52,539 nucleotides of DNA from Ruminococcus sp. (GTDB lineage Bacteria > Bacillota > Clostridia > Oscillospirales > Acutalibacteraceae). The notes beneath the pieces were generated by a model. That model saw only the letters and a program-made list of their open reading frames with translations. It searched no databases and was not told where the DNA came from. Made by a program: the position numbers and the translations under genes. This document shows positions 31,611-39,660 of this stretch, in pieces. Position 1 is the first letter of the stretch, and the number at the start of each line of letters is the position of its first letter. The stretch is taken from assembly GCA_017404665.1 (NCBI GenBank), contig JAFRBX010000076.1:1-52539 (forward strand), read 5' to 3'.

Positions 31611-31738
31611 GCCGTAACAAACGTGGGTTGGGGTTACGCAGGTCACAGACTTCAGTCTGTGGCAAGCATCGCATTCGTCTGGTCGGCAGCGACCACCGAT
31701 GCAGCTTGGCGGGAGTACCCGCACCCCTTTGTTACGGC
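31611..31738. other. Cloverleaf-like structured element, candidate oriT
   Basis: Outer ends GCCGTAACAAA (31611-31621) and TTTGTTACGGC (31728-31738) are perfectly complementary. Inside are three separate stems: CACAGACT/AGTCTGTG (31644-31661), GCATCG/CGATGC (31666-31702) enclosing GGTCG/CGACC (31681-31694), and GCGGG/CCCGC (31709-31722). It lies directly before mobC, where origins of transfer usually are, but it could equally be an RNA leader. Confidence 0.5.
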
Positions 31739-31750
31739 GGAAAGGACAAA

Positions 31751-32065
31751 ATGAAGGATAGAAAATTAAGTATCAGGATCTCCGGTGAAGATTTACAAAC
31801 GCTTCACCACAAGGCGCAAAAAGCAAATTTATCAATAACAGATTACATTACCAAGAGCAGTTTAGGTAAACAGATTTTTGTTATCGACGGCTTGGATGAA
31901 GTCATTCGTCAGCAGAAAGCAATCGGCAGAAATCTCAATCAGCTCACCACTCTATGTAATATGGGCAAAGTTGATTGTGTGAATCTGCAACCGCTGACAG
32001 ATGAATACGCCAAGCTCAACCAAACCTTGACAGAGCTGCTTGACCGAAAGAGGCGGGCGGCATAG
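31751..32065 (+). CDS. MobC-like relaxosome accessory protein
   Basis: 104 residues. ATG 31751 follows GGCGGAAAGGAC. A ribbon-helix-helix N-terminus (KLSIRISGEDLQTLHHKAQKANLSITDYI) is followed by the mobilization-protein helix IRQQKAIGRNLNQLTTLCNMG. Such proteins bind oriT and help the relaxase nick DNA. The stop TAG overlaps the first codon of the relaxase frame. If base 32064 were G instead of A, this frame would run 16 codons further. Confidence 0.87.
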   Translation: MKDRKLSIRISGEDLQTLHHKAQKANLSITDYITKSSLGKQIFVIDGLDEVIRQQKAIGRNLNQLTTLCNMGKVDCVNLQPLTDEYAKLNQTLTELLDRKRRAA

Positions 32066-33405
32066 CGGTTATCAATTTTATATCACGGCAGAAAACACAG
32101 ACGAGGCAAGGGCTGAAAGCTCTTCTAAATTATTGTTCCCGCAATGCTAAGACCACCTACAACGGTAACCGGTTGGTGACAGGCGTGAACTGTGTTGCTC
32201 AGTCGGCATACAACGAAATGATGAACACCAAGCTTAGCTACAAGAAAGCTGACGGCAGAATGTATTATCATCTGCTCCAATCCTTCCACCCGGATGAACA
32301 GCTCACACCCGAAACAGCGCACGAAATCGCGTTGAGATTTGCAGAGGAAAACTTTCCCGGCTACGAAGTGCTTGTCGCTACTCACGTTGACCGAAGTCAT
32401 ATTCATTCGCATCTGGTTATCAATTCCGTGAACGCCGAGAACGGTTACAAATACCATTCCGACAACAAAGAAATCCAAAGGCTCCGTGATTCATCGGACA
32501 AGCTGTGTTTGGAATATGGCTTGTCTATAATCGAATCCGCTCCGTCCAAAACAAAAGGTATGTCCGCGAGAGAGTACAGGTCAGCCGATAAAGGTCAGAG
32601 CTGGAAGTTGGATTTGGCTATGGCGATTGATGAAGCGATGCGCTACGCTGTCAGCCGCGAACATTTTATTGAGCTGATGGAACTGGAGGGCTACAAAGTA
32701 AATTGGAGCGATACCCGGAAATATGTCACCTACACTTGCCCAAACGGAATGAAGTGCAGAGATAACAAACTACACGAAGAAAAATATTTGAAGGAGGCTA
32801 TGACCGATGAGTTCAGAATCAGGAAGAAAATCGCCGAGCGAATTGAAGGCTCAGGCGAAGATGAATTTGGCGCAGGCGGCTCAGACGGAAACCTACGTTT
32901 CGATAACGGAGAAGAACTGGCGGGCGCTGATTCAGTCTCAACAGACGCAGATAGATATGCTGAGTACGATGATGAATACAATAGAAACGCTGGCGACTTG
33001 GAACGACCTTTCGGATATGCAGCAGGAGCAGTTGGACAAGCTGACTTCTCACGCGGAGGATACACAGCAAACGCTGACAGAATTTCAGCAGTTGTTACAA
33101 CAGCAAGCGGAGCAGATTCAGACGGCGACCTCGACCTCGCTGGAGAACTTCCAGTCACAGGCTGGGAAAACGAGCGAGGAATTCTCGAAAAAGCTCTACT
33201 CGGCAGAGGAGCAGACCAAGAGCAGCTTGAAGAAGCTGATTTGGGTTTCTCTTATCCCGACGATTCTCTTAATCATCTGGGAACTGATTCGGCATATCTG
33301 GCTGCTGAAGTAATGAATATTCTTGACAACGATACTCACACCGAGGATTGTACTACAACGAAAAAACCGCACCATGAGCATAAGAATACTCTGGGCGGTA
33401 TGTAG
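32062..33405 (+). CDS. Relaxase (MOBP-type mobilization nuclease), apparent ATA start
   Basis: 447 residues if started at ATA 32062, giving xAVINFISRQKTQ, which matches the usual MAVxxFI opening of this family. The first standard start in frame is TTG 32173, which would remove the first 37 residues. Core motifs: the nucleophile Tyr region TTYNGNRLVTGVNC, GRMYYHLLQSFHPDEQLTPE, and the histidine triad ATHVDRSHIHSHLVINSV (HxDxxHxHxH). The C-terminal 190 residues are Asp/Gly/Ala-rich and likely disordered; they overlap a second gene in another frame. The protein nicks oriT and pilots the single strand. Confidence 0.85.
   Translation: MAVINFISRQKTQTRQGLKALLNYCSRNAKTTYNGNRLVTGVNCVAQSAYNEMMNTKLSYKKADGRMYYHLLQSFHPDEQLTPETAHEIALRFAEENFPGYEVLVATHVDRSHIHSHLVINSVNAENGYKYHSDNKEIQRLRDSSDKLCLEYGLSIIESAPSKTKGMSAREYRSADKGQSWKLDLAMAIDEAMRYAVSREHFIELMELEGYKVNWSDTRKYVTYTCPNGMKCRDNKLHEEKYLKEAMTDEFRIRKKIAERIEGSGEDEFGAGGSDGNLRFDNGEELAGADSVSTDADRYAEYDDEYNRNAGDLERPFGYAAGAVGQADFSRGGYTANADRISAVVTTASGADSDGDLDLAGELPVTGWENERGILEKALLGRGADQEQLEEADLGFSYPDDSLNHLGTDSAYLAAEVMNILDNDTHTEDCTTTKKPHHEHKNTLGGM
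32807..33313 (+). CDS. Coiled-coil membrane protein nested inside the relaxase gene
   Basis: 168 residues, lying wholly inside the relaxase gene in another frame. AAGGAGG at 32791-32797 is placed 9 bases before ATG 32807. The product is coherent: a Gln-rich coiled coil (residues about 45-130, heptad-like QTQIDMLSTMMNTIETL, QQEQLDKLTSHAEDTQ) and one C-terminal membrane helix (LIWVSLIPTILLIIWELI). ColE1-type plasmids nest small mob genes (mbeB, mbeD) in mbeA in the same way. It probably tethers or helps the relaxosome; this is inferred. Confidence 0.7.
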   Translation: MSSESGRKSPSELKAQAKMNLAQAAQTETYVSITEKNWRALIQSQQTQIDMLSTMMNTIETLATWNDLSDMQQEQLDKLTSHAEDTQQTLTEFQQLLQQQAEQIQTATSTSLENFQSQAGKTSEEFSKKLYSAEEQTKSSLKKLIWVSLIPTILLIIWELIRHIWLLK

Positions 33406-33420
33406 GGAAAGGGTTTTTGT

Positions 33421-33651
33421 ATGGATGAAATCAGAATTATAAATCAACCGGACTATCAATCATCCGTAGCGGCGGCAATTAACCGTAGAACAAGATTTGA
33501 AATCAAGGACAATCAGCTAATCACTCAACACCGATATACTATCGGTAAAAAGGATTATGTTGTAAATTCAATTTTTGATTTGGACAGCAAGCACACGGTT
33601 AACGACGGTGTGAAGCGGCTTATAGATAATGATTTTGACAGCGCGGCCTAA
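33421..33651 (+). CDS. TnpW-like small element protein
   Basis: 76 residues. The C-terminal half QHRYTIGKKDYVVNSIFDLDSKHTVNDGVKRLIDND follows the pattern of transposon-encoded TnpW proteins (RxxIGxxxYxVxxxF...T...KxxRLI). It lies immediately upstream of the recombinase, the usual location. Function unknown, perhaps modulating excision. Confidence 0.7.
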   Translation: MDEIRIINQPDYQSSVAAAINRRTRFEIKDNQLITQHRYTIGKKDYVVNSIFDLDSKHTVNDGVKRLIDNDFDSAA

Positions 33652-33670
33652 ATAGGTCTGGACATTTCAT

Positions 33671-33719
33671 CCGATTGGGAGTATTGTAGAGTTGCGAAAA
33701 CTCGCAGACTCCCAATCGG
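33671..33719. promoter_or_regulatory. 12-bp inverted repeat upstream of the recombinase
   Basis: CCGATTGGGAGT (33671-33682) pairs with ACTCCCAATCGG (33708-33719), and an inner GAGTT/AACTC stem lies within. It is followed by a GGAAGGAG ribosome site. Its right arm recurs at 17675-17688. It could be a terminator, operator or recombinase binding site. Confidence 0.55.
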
Positions 33720-33746
33720 TTTGACAGCAGGAAGGAGTATAAAAAT

Positions 33747-35420
33747 ATGTCAAACCAAGATAAAATAACCGCGCTGTACTGCCGCCTTTCAAAAGACGAT
33801 CTCAACGTCGGTGACAGCGACAGCATCGTTCATCAAAGAGCAATCCTTGAAAAGTATGCGGAGGATAACCGCTTCCCGAATATCCGAGTATTCATAGACG
33901 ATGGTTATTCAGGCGTTAGCTTTGACCACCCCGGCTTTCAGGAGATGTACAAGCTGATTGAATCGGGCAAGGTCGGAATTGTCATCACCAAAGACTTATC
34001 CCGTCTTGGCAGGAATTATATCGAGGTCGGCAACTACACCGAGTTCATCTTCCCGAGATACGGCGTCAGGTATATCGCTATCAACGATAACTACGACTCA
34101 CTGTTCAGCGATAACAATGAGCTTGCGCCGTTCAAAAATCTGTTCAACGAATGGTATGCCCGCGACACGAGCAAGAAAATTCGTTCTGTGTTCAAGGCAA
34201 AAGCCGAGCGCGGAGAAAGGCTGAGCACTCAAATCCCTTACGGCTACCGCCGCGATCCCAACAGCGGAAAAGAATGTCATCTCCTCATTAATGAGGAAAC
34301 CGCGCCTGTGGTAAAGATGATATTTGCGATGTGTGCCGAGGGAATTGGTCCGACTAATATTGCCAAAGCGTTACAGGAAAAGAAAATTCTCAAACCGACC
34401 TTTTACCGTTTCCAAAAGGAAGGTAAGTACGGAACGAGAACCGACACGGATAGCCCATACGCTTGGAACGCACGCACAATCGCCGATATGCTTGATAACG
34501 AGATTTATCTCGGGCATACAATCAACTGCCGTACAAGGATTGCTTCGTTCAAGGACAAGCGTAAAATCGATGTTCCGAAGGAAGAACAACTCCGCTTCGA
34601 GAATACCCATGAGGCGATTATCGACCAAGAAACATGGGATATCGTTCAAAGGGTACGCGAGGGCAGAATCCGCCAAACCCGTATGGGTGAAATCAATAAA
34701 TACAGCGGACTCATCTATTGTGCCGACTGCGGCAAAAAGCATTATTTCGTCCGTGGAAAAACATTGAAGCGTGATAATTATAGTTTTATCTGCGGAAACT
34801 ACCGCAAGCACGTCGGTGAAGAAAAATGTACGCCGCACTCAATCAGAGAGGTTGTGCTTGACGAAATCGTTCTCGAAGAGATCAACAAGGCGCTCTACTA
34901 CGCGAGGAACAACAAAAAGGAGTTTACCGATTATATCAGTAAAAAGACTTCCTCGCAGTACAGAAAAGAATTGAACGCCAAAACCGCTGAATTGTCAAAA
35001 GCGGAAAAGCGTATAGTCGAGTTAAAATCTCTGTTCAAACGCTTGTATGAAGATAATGTTCTCGGACGCATCAGCGATGAGCAGTATAGAATGTTATCCC
35101 TTGATTACAATGATGAGCAGAAAGAGCTTGAAGCATCAATTCCCGAACTGCAAAAAGAAATCGACACACTCAAAAATGAATGTACCAACGTTCAAAAGTT
35201 CCTTGACATCGTCAGGAAGTATGTATGCGTTCAGGAGCTGACGCCGGATGTGTTGAGAACATTTATCGGCAAGATAGTGGTTCACGAGCGTGAGAAAAAG
35301 CACAGCCAGACCTCTCCGCAGCAAATCGACATCTACTTCCGCTATATCGGAACATTCGCTCTGCCAAGCATGACCGAGGTAACAGAAGAAACCAAACAAG
35401 ACGAAAGGCGGACAGCCTAA
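33747..35420 (+). CDS. Large serine recombinase (TnpX/Tn4451-type)
   Basis: 557 residues. Resolvase domain with catalytic Ser15 in YCRLSKDD and the conserved SIVHQRAILEKYAEDN, DDGYSGVSFDHPGFQEM and KDLSRLGRNYIEVG segments. Then a recombinase domain (IPYGYRRDPNSGKE, ARTIADMLDNEIYLGHTIN), a zinc ribbon (YCADCGKKHYF, FICGNYRK, KC), a long coiled coil (about 400-490) and a DUF4368-like end (QQIDIYFRYIG). It integrates and excises the element by site-specific recombination. A hairpin GGCGGACA/TGTCCGCC (35407-35430) surrounds its stop codon. Confidence 0.97.
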   Translation: MSNQDKITALYCRLSKDDLNVGDSDSIVHQRAILEKYAEDNRFPNIRVFIDDGYSGVSFDHPGFQEMYKLIESGKVGIVITKDLSRLGRNYIEVGNYTEFIFPRYGVRYIAINDNYDSLFSDNNELAPFKNLFNEWYARDTSKKIRSVFKAKAERGERLSTQIPYGYRRDPNSGKECHLLINEETAPVVKMIFAMCAEGIGPTNIAKALQEKKILKPTFYRFQKEGKYGTRTDTDSPYAWNARTIADMLDNEIYLGHTINCRTRIASFKDKRKIDVPKEEQLRFENTHEAIIDQETWDIVQRVREGRIRQTRMGEINKYSGLIYCADCGKKHYFVRGKTLKRDNYSFICGNYRKHVGEEKCTPHSIREVVLDEIVLEEINKALYYARNNKKEFTDYISKKTSSQYRKELNAKTAELSKAEKRIVELKSLFKRLYEDNVLGRISDEQYRMLSLDYNDEQKELEASIPELQKEIDTLKNECTNVQKFLDIVRKYVCVQELTPDVLRTFIGKIVVHEREKKHSQTSPQQIDIYFRYIGTFALPSMTEVTEETKQDERRTA

Positions 35421-35440
35421 ACTGTCCGCCTACGCATAGG

Positions 35441-35496
35441 GCACCGCCTTAAACTGAAAACATCCTTTTCGGTATCAGCCTAAAGGGTGCTTTTTG
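35441..35496 (+). terminator. Terminator after the recombinase
   Basis: GCACC (35441-35445) can pair with GGGTGC (35485-35490), followed by TTTTTGTTTG. The right part is the segment that recurs, diverged, on the minus strand at 17651-17616. Confidence 0.55.
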
Positions 35497-35508
35497 TTTG
35501 CAGAGTAA

Positions 35509-36900
35509 TCACTGCTGCTGAAGAACGTATTTTGTTTTTCTGAATCTTACGGTATACATGATCAAAAGAACACATAATAATATGCATAAAACAATGAGGG
35601 TCAAGGTTATCGTGACTGCCGCGTCTACACTCAAGTCAAACGGATACAATAGGTAAACAATCAGAATGACGACGGCTGAACATATCGGGATTCCGGTCAT
35701 AATCACCAGTATTTTTCGTTTTTGCATGATGATCGCATCAGACGCGCTGTTATGCTTTCTGACGCTCTTCAGACAGAGCAGTGTGACGAGCAGCAGAACC
35801 GGCGTTGCCAAAGCAAACGGTCCGAAAAACGATTGCAGTCCCTTGCGTGAAGAATCGGTGAATCCAACCGTGAGAAAGAACATAAAACCCACAAGGTGTA
35901 TAACCCATGTTGCGACCGTTGTTATCAGGTGGTTCCGGCTTGCTGTGTCAGAATCAAATCGGTTTCTGCGGAACAAGACCGTGTAAGCAATCGATAAAAC
36001 AGCACACGCAATGGCAAAAAACAGGGCGAAGTCCAGACAAAAGACGAATGAGGAAAAAATATTTGTGATAAAGCCTATCAAAAAAATGAATGAGACCGCT
36101 GTCTGGATCCCGTATATCATGACGATATTTCGGCGTGCTTTGATGATTTCAAACGTCGGGGCGCTTATATGTTTTTTTGCCAGGAAAATACATATGAGTG
36201 TAACGATCAGCATGAAGACCGTCTCAAAAAAGACTGATCCGGACATGGTTTGTTTTTCGGGGACTCCGTAACCTGACTGTGTTTCTGAGATAATGATACT
36301 CGCTGCAGCGCTTAATATAAAGATGAACCAGGCGGCAATCATCGCTGCGGGATGGCTTTCGCGTTTCACAGCCACCAGCTGTCCTTCCTGCTTCGGAACG
36401 GTTGTTGAAACCGGCTGCGGCTTTTGACGCTCCGGGGGCTGCTGGGGTTGATTGGGATCGTGATATGGATCATGCTGTTGCGTTTGAGTCTGCGGCTGAT
36501 ATAAAAGCGACTTCAGCGAATTGACCAGCTTTTCATATGCCTTTGATTTGTTTTCATAGGCGAGGATGCGATGAGCGGGGGAGAGCATAAAGTTGAATTC
36601 GCTGTTCATCTCCGCCTTATCGATGATGAACGGAACGATCGGCTTTCCCTTGGAGATCGCGTCTATGATTTCCGATTTGACCCAGTAGGAACTCTGAGCG
36701 TTCCGGGAGCAGACCAGCACGACCGCGCCGCAGTTTGAGATCGCCGAGGGTATCGCTTTCGTATAGTCTGAGCCGCCCTCGATGGAAGCGGGCGCCATCC
36801 AGCAGGCAATACTGTTTTTCAGCAGAACGCTGCGCACCTGTTCAGCGGCGGATGTTTCCTTTGAGCTGTAGCTGATGAATACATATGGTTGATTGGGCAT
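35509..36900 (-). CDS. TIR-domain protein with eight membrane helices
   Basis: 463 residues. Residues 1-135 are a TIR domain: YVFISYSSKETSAAEQV opening, CWMAPASIEGG, AVVLVCSRNAQSSYWVKSEI with Glu77 at the position of the NADase glutamate (SxxWxxxE), and FIIDKAEM. A Gln/Pro-rich linker (about 137-170) leads to roughly eight membrane helices (about 185-450). TIR domains cleave NAD or bind partners in immune signalling; here a membrane effector or sensor is possible. It is a single gene with its own promoter, beside the recombinase end of the mobile element. A role in phage defence is speculation. Confidence 0.88.
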   Translation of the reverse strand: MPNQPYVFISYSSKETSAAEQVRSVLLKNSIACWMAPASIEGGSDYTKAIPSAISNCGAVVLVCSRNAQSSYWVKSEIIDAISKGKPIVPFIIDKAEMNSEFNFMLSPAHRILAYENKSKAYEKLVNSLKSLLYQPQTQTQQHDPYHDPNQPQQPPERQKPQPVSTTVPKQEGQLVAVKRESHPAAMIAAWFIFILSAAASIIISETQSGYGVPEKQTMSGSVFFETVFMLIVTLICIFLAKKHISAPTFEIIKARRNIVMIYGIQTAVSFIFLIGFITNIFSSFVFCLDFALFFAIACAVLSIAYTVLFRRNRFDSDTASRNHLITTVATWVIHLVGFMFFLTVGFTDSSRKGLQSFFGPFALATPVLLLVTLLCLKSVRKHNSASDAIIMQKRKILVIMTGIPICSAVVILIVYLLYPFDLSVDAAVTITLTLIVLCILLCVLLIMYTVRFRKTKYVLQQQ

Positions 36901-36937
36901 AAAAGCCTCCCGTTAGCACTTCTTTTATTATAAAAGA

Positions 36938-36966
36938 ATTATAGCAAGCTTTGTCGGAAAATGCAA
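36938..36966 (-). promoter_or_regulatory. Promoter of the TIR gene
   Basis: On the minus strand, TTGCAT (36966-36961), 17-nt spacer and TATAAT (36943-36938), with TG one base before the -10. GGGAGG follows before the ATG. Confidence 0.85.
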
Positions 36967-37031
36967 CAAGCATTGAAGATCTGTCAAAGATAAGTGCCCA
37001 TGATGTCGGAGAAAAGCCTTGTTTTGCATTA

Positions 37032-38153
37032 TCAGATGATGATCACGCCGCGGCTGAATTCGTTCAACCCGCCTGAGTTGATATTACATAAACTCATCAA
37101 TTCAGCTGCTTCCAGATCAACGTCAAACACCGATTTCGCTTCTTCATCCAGCGCGTCATAGCCGCGGCGCACGTCGATAATCAGCGGCAAGGATACGGTG
37201 TGAAGCAGTTTTTTCTTCCTGCGGCGGTATCCCAGCACGCGGACATAGGGGACGGGTCGGTGCTGTATCCCGTCCGTGATGTTCAGACAGACTGAAAGCA
37301 CGGCGCGCCGTATCCGCGCCATGGTGTAGCGCTTGGTCTTGGCGGCTTCAAAGATGTCCTCGATAGAGTGATGCTCCTGCGCACAGCGGTAGATGCGGCG
37401 GTTCAGCCCCTCGCCGATCCCGGCGATTCCTTTGGTGTTTTCCGGCTTTTTCGTTTTCAGCAGATACCGCAGTATCTGTTCTATATCCTTGATATCATAT
37501 ACGTTCTCGATCTTCATCGGCGTATATTGTGCATAGTGATCTCCTCTGCGGATCATTTCCCTGATTGCGGCGGCAGACGCGATATTCCCGCTGATTGTAT
37601 CTTCATCGTGATCGACGCCCGCGCGTTCGATCGCGATCGGCTCAATGCCGTATGTGCGGCAGGCGCGGGTGTATTCAAGCGCGAGGATGTTGTTGGGCTT
37701 GTTGATGACGTCAGCATACGCTTCGCCGACTGCCTCGGACAAGGCGCGGGGGTAGCAGTCGCCCCCCTGCATCAAGGCGGCGATCCTCTTTTGTGTATCC
37801 TCCGCGTCAAGAACGGCAAGGGCTTCATATAATTCTTCAATAGAATTTTCAGCGCCGAAGCAGAGGCGGTCGCAAGAGAGCTCCGCGGCAAGCTGTACGC
37901 CGCCGCTTGCGAACACCTGCGCCGCCGCCATTGCGTAGACCGTCGGCAGCTCCGCGACCATATCAGCGCCGTTGTCGAGCGCCGCTTGTGCTCTCGCGTA
38001 TTTGTCGGTGATCGCGATATCGCCGCGCTGGACAAAGCTGCCGCTCATGATGCACACGATCTCGTCGGCATATTCACTTTTTATTTTCTCTAACAGAAAT
38101 TTATGCCCGTTGTGAAAGGGATTGAATTCACATATCACGGCAGCTCGGCGCAT
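37032..38153 (-). CDS. tmcAL: tRNA(Met) cytidine acetate ligase
   Basis: 373 residues from ATG 38153. The longer frame to 38273 adds 40 residues without homology-like features and crosses the promoters. The nucleotidyltransferase HxGH motif is in CEFNPFHNGHKFLLEKI, followed by IVCIMSGSFVQRGD and FGAENSIEEL, all family hallmarks (formerly YlbM). The enzyme activates acetate with ATP and acetylates the wobble cytidine of elongator tRNA-Met. It is divergent from acetate kinase, which also handles acetate. Confidence 0.95.
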   Translation of the reverse strand: MRRAAVICEFNPFHNGHKFLLEKIKSEYADEIVCIMSGSFVQRGDIAITDKYARAQAALDNGADMVAELPTVYAMAAAQVFASGGVQLAAELSCDRLCFGAENSIEELYEALAVLDAEDTQKRIAALMQGGDCYPRALSEAVGEAYADVINKPNNILALEYTRACRTYGIEPIAIERAGVDHDEDTISGNIASAAAIREMIRRGDHYAQYTPMKIENVYDIKDIEQILRYLLKTKKPENTKGIAGIGEGLNRRIYRCAQEHHSIEDIFEAAKTKRYTMARIRRAVLSVCLNITDGIQHRPVPYVRVLGYRRRKKKLLHTVSLPLIIDVRRGYDALDEEAKSVFDVDLEAAELMSLCNINSGGLNEFSRGVIII

Positions 38154-38178
38154 AATCTTACCAACTTTCGGAAAAGAC

Positions 38179-38207
38179 TTGAAAAACATGTAAAAATGTA
38201 CTATCAT
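38179..38207 (+). promoter_or_regulatory. ackA promoter
   Basis: TTGAAA (38179-38184), 17-nt spacer and TATCAT (38202-38207). The -10 abuts the -10 of the opposing tmcAL promoter. Confidence 0.7.
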
Positions 38208-38236
38208 AGTATATGCCAAAGTTTGAACGATTTCAA
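38208..38236 (-). promoter_or_regulatory. tmcAL promoter
   Basis: On the minus strand, TTGAAA (38236-38231), 17-nt spacer and TATACT (38213-38208). Polymerase cannot sit on this and the ackA promoter together. Confidence 0.7.
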
Positions 38237-38253
38237 TACAGGAGGAAGAATAA

Positions 38254-39456
38254 ATGAAAATATTAGTTATCAACGCGGGCAGCTCCAGCCTGAAATATCA
38301 GCTGATCGACATGGATACCGAGCAGATGATTGCCAAGGGCAACTGCGAACGCATCGGTCAGGAAGGCTCCTTCATCGGTCATAAGACCGCCGACGGCAGA
38401 GCCTTTACCAAAGAGATCCCCATGCCCGACCACGCTAAGGCATTTCTCGCCGTCAGCGACGCGCTCCTTTCCGAAGAATTCGGCGTTATCAAGAATCTCG
38501 ATGAGGTCGCCGCGATCGGCCACCGTATCGTACAGGGCGGCGCGCTGTTCAGCGATCCCGAGCTTGTCACCGACGAGGTCATCGCGGGCATCGAGAGCCT
38601 GATCCCGCTTGCTCCGCTGCACAACGCCGGTCATGTACAGGCGATCAGGGGCTGTCAGCAGGTGTTCGGCGACAAGGTTCCGATGGTCGTCGTTTTCGAT
38701 ACCGCGTTCCATTCCACCATGCCCGAAAAGGCATATATGTACGCCGTACCCTACGAGTATTATGAGAAGTATGCCGTTCGCCGCTACGGCGCTCACGGTA
38801 CCTCCCACCGCTTTGTATCCGGCGCAATGGCTGATCTGATGGGCAAGGATATCAAAGATCTCAAGCTCATCACCTGCCATATCGGCAACGGCTCTTCCAT
38901 CACTGCCGTTAAGAACGGCAAGGTCATCGATACCTCTATGGGCTTGACTCCGCTCGACGGTATCCTGATGGGCACCCGCTCCGGCTGTCTGGATCCCTCC
39001 GTTGTGACCTTTATCGCGGAAAAGGACAACCTCTCTCCGCAGGAAATGAACACCTTGCTGAACAAGAAGTCGGGTCTCTTGGGCGTTTCGGGCGTCAGCT
39101 CCGATGACCGCGACGTCACCGCTGCCGAGGAAGCCGGCAATCACCGCGCTCACCTCGTTCATGAGATGCTGTACTATCAGATCGCGAAGTACATCGGTCA
39201 GTACTGGGTTGCCATGGGCGGCTGCGACGGTATCGTGTTCACCGCAGGTCTGGGCGAGAATCAGCCCGTGTTGCGTGAGTCGGTCATCGACTATCTCGCT
39301 TTTGCCGGCGTCAAGCTGAACAAGGAAGTCAACGCCGTGACCCGCGATACCGCTTTTATCTCCGCCGACGATTCCTCCATCCCCGTCGCTGTCATCGCGA
39401 CCAACGAGGAGCTTGCTATCGCCAGAGATACCAAGTCTATTGTGGAAAAGCTGTAA
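38254..39456 (+). CDS. ackA: Acetate kinase
   Basis: 400 residues, the standard length, with AGGAGGAAG upstream. The ASKHA-fold signature KILVINAGSSSLKYQL opens the protein. VVFDTAFHSTMPEKAYMYAVP, RRYGAHGTSHRFVS, HIGNGSSITAVKNG, DTSMGLTPLDGILMGTRSG and VFTAGLGENQP are all present. It makes ATP and acetate from acetyl phosphate in the last step of mixed-acid fermentation, in the cytosol. No pta gene lies beside it, so acetyl phosphate supply is encoded elsewhere. Confidence 0.98.
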   Translation: MKILVINAGSSSLKYQLIDMDTEQMIAKGNCERIGQEGSFIGHKTADGRAFTKEIPMPDHAKAFLAVSDALLSEEFGVIKNLDEVAAIGHRIVQGGALFSDPELVTDEVIAGIESLIPLAPLHNAGHVQAIRGCQQVFGDKVPMVVVFDTAFHSTMPEKAYMYAVPYEYYEKYAVRRYGAHGTSHRFVSGAMADLMGKDIKDLKLITCHIGNGSSITAVKNGKVIDTSMGLTPLDGILMGTRSGCLDPSVVTFIAEKDNLSPQEMNTLLNKKSGLLGVSGVSSDDRDVTAAEEAGNHRAHLVHEMLYYQIAKYIGQYWVAMGGCDGIVFTAGLGENQPVLRESVIDYLAFAGVKLNKEVNAVTRDTAFISADDSSIPVAVIATNEELAIARDTKSIVEKL

Positions 39457-39470
39457 GTTATTGTTTATCG

Positions 39471-39498
39471 ACCGCTCCCATATCGGGGGCGGTTTTCC
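39471..39498 (+). terminator. ackA terminator
   Basis: ACCGCTCCC (39471-39479) pairs with GGGGGCGGT (39485-39493) with one G-T pair, then TTTTCC. Confidence 0.85.
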
Positions 39499-39597
39499 TG
39501 TCAACTAATAAACTATGCAACTTTTACGGTTAAACAAGCTAAGATGAAGACAAAGGCGAAGACGAAGACTATAATAAGAAACTATATATTATTAATA

Positions 39598-39626
39598 TTG
39601 AATTGCAGAAGGCGTTTTGTTATAGT
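39598..39626 (+). promoter_or_regulatory. Promoter of dockerin gene
   Basis: TTGAAT (39598-39603), 17-nt spacer and TATAGT (39621-39626). Just upstream, 39541-39570 holds a purine-rich run of repeated GAAGAC-type hexamers. Confidence 0.65.
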
Positions 39627-39660
39627 AGACATATCGATCGTATGATGAGGAGGAAATGTC

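Larger units (their letters stand above)
28500..35500 (+). mobile_element. Integrative mobilizable element (serine-recombinase type)
   Basis: A contiguous set of mobile functions: DUF6076 protein, RepA-like ATPase, structured origin region, MobC, MOBP relaxase, TnpW-like protein and large serine recombinase at the right end. There are no conjugation channel genes, so it would need a helper. Edges are approximate: the left lies between 28463 and the terminator, the right between 35421 and the TIR gene. I could not find convincing direct repeats, and serine recombinases often leave only 2-bp cores. Confidence 0.75.

Noticed and set aside
28463-35508. Attachment-site direct repeats of the mobile element
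   Set aside because: Only a weak GCAGAAATAAT / GCAGAGTAAT resemblance (about 28475 and 35501) was seen, too short and imperfect to call.
38263-39504. 413-codon minus-strand frame
   Set aside because: Opposite ackA, whose full protein is unmistakable.
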